A stretch of 6,525 nucleotides of DNA from assembly GCA_902793875.1 (NCBI GenBank), contig CADBFL010000171.1:1-6525 (forward strand), in the 5' to 3' direction. This DNA comes from an uncultured Eubacteriales bacterium (GTDB taxonomy: Bacteria > Bacillota > Clostridia > Peptostreptococcales > Anaerovoracaceae). Under the pieces are notes generated by a model. It was not told the DNA's origin, did not search any database, and saw only the letters and a program-made list of their open reading frames with translations. The translations under genes were made by a program, and so were the position numbers. This document shows, in pieces, positions 5,901 to 6,525 of this stretch. Within the stretch, counting starts at the first letter, position 1; each line of letters begins with the position of its first letter.

Positions 5901-5933
5901 ATATTTTAAATATAAAGCGAAAAATTTAGCATA

Positions 5934-5942
5934 TGATATAAT
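5934..5942 (+). promoter_or_regulatory. Extended -10 promoter of the FN3-like secreted protein gene
   Basis: TG-A-TATAAT is a perfect extended -10; no good -35 is present. The start would be near 5949, leaving a leader of about 36 bases with GAGG (5973-5976) before the ATG at 5985. Confidence 0.55.
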
Positions 5943-5984
5943 CAAAACAATATTTATGCTTTGTTGTGAAATGAGGTATGCCGT

Positions 5985-6455
5985 ATGAGAAAGAGAATAA
6001 CATTACTTATTATAGTTACAACAATGTTTCTGATTATCAATTGTGGGTTGATTTCAGCTTTTGCTGAGGATGCTGAAAAAAATGACTCCTCAGTGGTTAC
6101 TTCGGAACAAGTAGAAAACATTAAAGCAAACGGAAACACATATAATAGTATTATTATTACTTGGGATAAGGTTGATGGTGCTATTGGATACAAAATTAAA
6201 AGATATAATGCATGTGATATTCAAGAGGAAGATTCATTAGACCAGGTTTTTTATTGGGAATATGAAAATGGACTAAATGGTCAAATGAAAGGAATTAGTA
6301 GGCCAGTAATAACTATCATGGATGTTGAGGGGGGAGATGCGACGTCTTTTATTGATGATTCAATAGGTGATCTTTATTACTATTCGCATTATGTTTTTTA
6401 TTACAAAGTTGCACCTGTGTTTGAAGTGCATTCTGCGCCGACCAGCGGTCGGTGA
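5985..6455 (+). CDS. Secreted protein with a fibronectin type III-like domain, apparently truncated
   Basis: Residues 1-27 form a signal peptide: basic start MRKR, hydrophobic core 6-23 and an A-F-A site (25-27) for signal peptidase I before a charged ED. From about 43 the pattern ENIKANGNTYNSIIITWDKV, then GAIGYKIKRY, is the A-C strand region of the FN3-like domains of clostridial surface proteins, with the core Trp at 60 and Tyr at 69. YYYKVAPVF (137-145 region) is the F strand. The expected last strand and any further repeats are missing; the protein ends HSAPTSGR at a TGA (6453-6455) within GC-rich hairpin DNA unlike the rest of this AT-rich gene. The ATG at 5985 has GAGG seven to eight bases upstream. 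Such domains usually mediate adhesion or polysaccharide contact outside the cell; a specific role cannot be given. No lipobox: Cys20 is preceded by Asn. Confidence 0.7.
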   Translation: MRKRITLLIIVTTMFLIINCGLISAFAEDAEKNDSSVVTSEQVENIKANGNTYNSIIITWDKVDGAIGYKIKRYNACDIQEEDSLDQVFYWEYENGLNGQMKGISRPVITIMDVEGGDATSFIDDSIGDLYYYSHYVFYYKVAPVFEVHSAPTSGR

Positions 6456-6496
6456 TGCGTTTGCCAGCGGCCGCCCGGCGTTACTGAACGGCCGCC
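6438..6496. repeat. GC-rich inverted and imperfect tandem repeats at the 3' end of the FN3-like gene
   Basis: CCGACC-AGC-GGTCGG (6438-6452) is a perfect hairpin whose right arm abuts the stop codon. GCGGCCG (6467-6473) and CGGCCGC (6489-6495) are a second perfect inverted repeat; because the sequence is itself near-palindromic, CGGCCGCC also occurs twice in direct orientation (6468, 6489). CCAGCGGTCG (6442), CCAGCGGCCG (6464) and GAACGGCCG (near 6486) recur at about 22-base steps. No clear U-run follows, so a terminator is not assured. It may be a dispersed intergenic repeat or the edge of an inserted element. Confidence 0.45.
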
Positions 6497-6525
6497 AACA
6501 CTTACAATAACTTTTACGTATTTTT

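Noticed and set aside
5978..5990. ATG at 5978 as start of the FN3-like gene
   Set aside because: It is in a different frame from the signal peptide and overlaps the ribosome binding region.
6042..6044. Cys20 of the FN3-like protein as a lipoprotein attachment site
   Set aside because: Asn directly precedes the Cys, which the lipobox does not allow, and a good A-F-A cleavage site follows.
6456..6525. Continuation of the FN3-like frame past its stop to the window end
   Set aside because: The frame stays open for 23 codons, but this is short enough to be chance and the encoded residues do not resemble an FN3 strand.

Overview
The window looks like chromosomal DNA of a low-to-mid-GC Gram-positive anaerobe, probably a member of the Clostridia. 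The evidence is the zinc-binding type of ribosomal protein bL31, purine-rich AAGGAG-type ribosome binding sites, an FtsX/MacB-type giant permease with a coiled-coil insert, frequent ATA/AGG/AGA codons even in GC-rich genes, and a secreted FN3-like protein of the kind common in Clostridia. The genus cannot be fixed from the sequence alone.

Left part (1-4649), GC-rich, all on the + strand and closely packed: the 3' part of an FtsX-family ABC transporter permease, entering from outside the window and split into two frames around 1075-1105; a large PlsC-like acyltransferase with an added four/five-cysteine zinc ribbon and an unrecognised C-terminal domain (1965-3242); and a GltS-like (sodium/glutamate symporter family) membrane carrier starting at TTG (3261-4649). 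Gaps of 19 and 18 bases and no visible terminators suggest one transcript. All three act at or on the membrane, but no shared pathway is evident.

Middle (4650-4943): rpmE (bL31) with its own promoter-like sequence and a leader that holds a perfect hairpin followed by a perfect 10-base palindrome. This fits autoregulation through a bL31 leader RNA or repressor control.

Right part (5026 to about 6430) is clearly AT-rich and looks like an acquired accessory stretch downstream of rpmE. It holds an unrecognised helical/coiled-coil protein ending in a DUF4177-like domain with two competing starts; a bidirectional terminator; a short reverse-strand reading frame that resembles the first third of a HicA toxin and has its own extended -10 and ribosome binding site; several operator-like palindromes; and a secreted FN3-like protein whose 3' end runs into GC-rich repeat-like DNA at 6435-6496, where it seems truncated. 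The most interesting part is the 5713-5984 intergenic segment, which carries far more regulatory structure than two ordinary neighbouring genes need.
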